Below, one piece after another: positions 4,793-6,317 of a stretch of 6,317 bases of DNA. Position 1 is the stretch's first letter. Each line of letters begins with the position of its first letter. Origin of the DNA: Roseobacter sp. Lineage in GTDB: Bacteria > Pseudomonadota > Alphaproteobacteria > Rhodobacterales > Rhodobacteraceae. Where the stretch lies: positions 1 to 6,317 of the forward strand of contig JAGXHB010000204.1 in assembly GCA_024636425.1 (NCBI GenBank), in the 5' to 3' direction. Under the pieces are notes generated by a model. That model saw nothing but the letters and a program-made list of their open reading frames with translations, made no database searches and was not told where the DNA came from. A program made the position numbers and the translations under genes.

Positions 4793-6317
4793 TCAGAAGG
4801 TCGGCTGCACCGCCCCTATCGGTGATTGCCCGGCGATGATCTGATGTCCGAACAGATCGGTCGGATAGGCCGCAGCACCCGGCGGGACGACAGGCAGCGT
4901 GTGGCCTGCAACCGGGATATAGATACCGCCGCCGGAGTTTTCTCCGCTGTGCGAATGGTCTTGCTGCCACATAGGGCTGGTGCCCGTTGTCTCGCCGGTT
5001 GATGGTATCTCGCCCAGCCACGAAGCAGGCCCAAACTCACCTGAGTTATTGGATCCGTCGAGCGTCGCATTACTGTGCCAACCGACCTTGAACCGTGCAG
5101 CCCAGTTACCGGTATTTTCTCCGTGGCTGGCGAAGACATCGCCTTTGACATTGTAGCGATGAAAAACATTGAAGCGGACATAAGCAGACTTGTCGATGTT
5201 CATATTCCCATCGAGGTACAGCAGGTTTGCCCGTTCTCCGACGACCGTATTGTGCATGAGAACAATATTTTCAGCCGGATTTGTGTCGCTGTCTGCATTC
5301 AAACGGATCGCTGCATTCGTAGCGGAGCCCCAGCTTTCGACCAGATTGCCGACAAAGGCCAAGCCGCGCGGCCCTATTTCCGACCCGACGTAGATGATCG
5401 GATTGACCGTTGCCCCGTTGGAAAACACGTTCCACCCAAGAAAAACCCCCGTCATGGCCGGTCTGGCTCCCAACGCGCTGCGCAAATTGAACTCTGACAG
5501 GGCCGCGCAGCCTGCCGCCTGATAGAAGATGGTGCCCGCGCATCCATGACAGCCGATCGCGATGCCCATAATTGCTTCCGTGGAGAAAAAGCTCCCCTGT
5601 TTCGGATCGCCACCCGGCCCGATCGCGCAGTTGATCTGGACAAAGCGGCCCACGCGGTAGACCCAGGCACCATAATAGCTTGTCCCGTTGCCATCCCAGA
5701 TGCAGTTCTCGGTCACCAGCAGGCTGTCAGCGGAGGTCGCTCCGCTGTCGAGGAAAACCACACTCGCGCCGGTTTTCAAAAGTGTCAGGTTGCGCAGTTT
5801 CAACAACGTCGGGATACCGTTGAATGTACTGGTTCCTCCGTCGGTCAGGATTGTGGTGGCGCGTTTCGCAGGGTCTGATGCTTCGATCACAAGCGGTATG
5901 TCGGCTGCCGTCCCCTGAGCCTTGAAGGGCGTATGGGTGTGCACGCCTTCTGCCAGCCTGATGACCCCACCGCCGACGTCGTTGGCGCGTCCGTATGCCG
6001 TGTCGTTGAACCCTTTGACCGCCGTGACCGCAGCCGCAATCGTCGCAAAGGGCGCAGTTTGCGCAGCGGTCGCGACGTCGGACACCACACCGCTCGCATC
6101 ACTGCCCGCAACCCCATCCACATAGGCGATCGCAGTGCCGTATTCCCCCAGCCTGTCATTCAGGATTTTCAACGTGGTCAGGTTTGGCGAGGGGTAAGGA
6201 TCCGCATCCAGCGAAATGGTGAAGGGCTTTCCGACCCAAGGATAAATTACCGCATCAACCGTCAGCAGCGCCCCTTGTTCAAGTTCGCTCAGGTCTATCT
6301 GCCCTGCAAAATGCGGC
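4793..6317 (-). CDS. Right-handed parallel beta-helix protein, C-terminal 507 residues (5' end outside window)
   Basis: The frame is open to the right edge, so the N-terminus is missing. A TTG at 6172 has no ribosome-binding site and lies mid-protein. Numbering from the edge, residues 1-48 look like a beta-strand-rich segment (VDAVIYPWVGKPF near 20-32). At 65-97, YVDGVAGSD, then PFATIAAAV, is the entry motif common to secreted or tail-spike-like beta-helix proteins (DUF1565/Beta_helix type). The following 330 residues show recurring N-[CVLT]-[IVA] strands about 25-32 residues apart (near 204, 229, 296, 324, 356, 383), as expected of helix rungs, and a Cys-rich patch with GCHGC near 255-259. 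The end, DLFGHQ then SPIGAVQ (487-504), resembles the closing D-x-x-G...IGA motif of many extracellular beta-helix proteins. It may act on or bind a polysaccharide, or be a surface or phage-like spike; no catalytic residues could be assigned. No functional tie to dctP is evident. Confidence 0.75.
   Translation of the reverse strand, partial: PHFAGQIDLSELEQGALLTVDAVIYPWVGKPFTISLDADPYPSPNLTTLKILNDRLGEYGTAIAYVDGVAGSDASGVVSDVATAAQTAPFATIAAAVTAVKGFNDTAYGRANDVGGGVIRLAEGVHTHTPFKAQGTAADIPLVIEASDPAKRATTILTDGGTSTFNGIPTLLKLRNLTLLKTGASVVFLDSGATSADSLLVTENCIWDGNGTSYYGAWVYRVGRFVQINCAIGPGGDPKQGSFFSTEAIMGIAIGCHGCAGTIFYQAAGCAALSEFNLRSALGARPAMTGVFLGWNVFSNGATVNPIIYVGSEIGPRGLAFVGNLVESWGSATNAAIRLNADSDTNPAENIVLMHNTVVGERANLLYLDGNMNIDKSAYVRFNVFHRYNVKGDVFASHGENTGNWAARFKVGWHSNATLDGSNNSGEFGPASWLGEIPSTGETTGTSPMWQQDHSHSGENSGGGIYIPVAGHTLPVVPPGAAAYPTDLFGHQIIAGQSPIGAVQPTF

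Noticed and set aside
4620..5021. Frame of 133 codons overlapping the end of the beta-helix gene and the dctP upstream region
   Set aside because: It overlaps a well-supported gene in another frame and shows no recognisable domain.
6170..6172. TTG as start of the beta-helix gene
   Set aside because: The frame continues open to the window edge with protein-like sequence and there is no ribosome-binding site.

Overview
The window looks like chromosomal DNA of an alphaproteobacterium, most likely a marine Rhodobacterales/Roseobacter-type organism. The reasons are the moderately high GC coding style, a TRAP transporter of the alpha-keto-acid/'mannitol-chloroaromatic' class with a twin-arginine-exported receptor, and a Slam-type outer-membrane gene paired with a small surface lipoprotein. 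This placement is inference from protein resemblance; no rRNA or other marker gene is present. No mobile element, tRNA, CRISPR array or phage module was seen.

Left part (1-1089, minus strand): a two-gene operon. The first gene (346-1089) encodes a 247-residue lipoprotein with a clean lipobox, a Gly/Thr-rich hexapeptide-repeat tether and a beta-rich domain resembling the TbpB-type barrel. Six bases after its stop, a second gene (339 down to the left edge, truncated) encodes a signal peptide followed by TPR-like helices matching the N-terminus of the Slam (DUF560, surface lipoprotein assembly modulator) family. Together they look like a cargo/translocator pair of the Slam ('type XI') secretion pathway.

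Middle (1090-3449): a 315-base divergent regulatory region with several inverted repeats, then on the plus strand the small (dctQ, 1405-1983) and large (dctM, 1983-3374) membrane subunits of a TRAP transporter, joined by a TAATG stop/start overlap. A strong symmetric terminator (3398-3429) follows.

Right part (3450-6317, minus strand): the periplasmic receptor dctP (3450-4544) converges on dctQM, so the two halves of the transporter are transcribed towards one shared terminator from separate promoters. The dctP leader carries two tandem GGT-NNN-ACC boxes that may be operator sites for a GntR/FadR-type regulator. Upstream lies the 3' portion (507 residues) of a large right-handed parallel beta-helix protein that runs off the right edge.

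How the genes work together: DctP would capture an organic acid anion, probably a 2-oxo or 2-hydroxy monocarboxylate, in the periplasm and hand it to DctQM for sodium-driven uptake. The lipoprotein/Slam pair would display a small barrel protein on the cell surface. No functional link between the two systems is visible beyond sharing the divergent promoter region.
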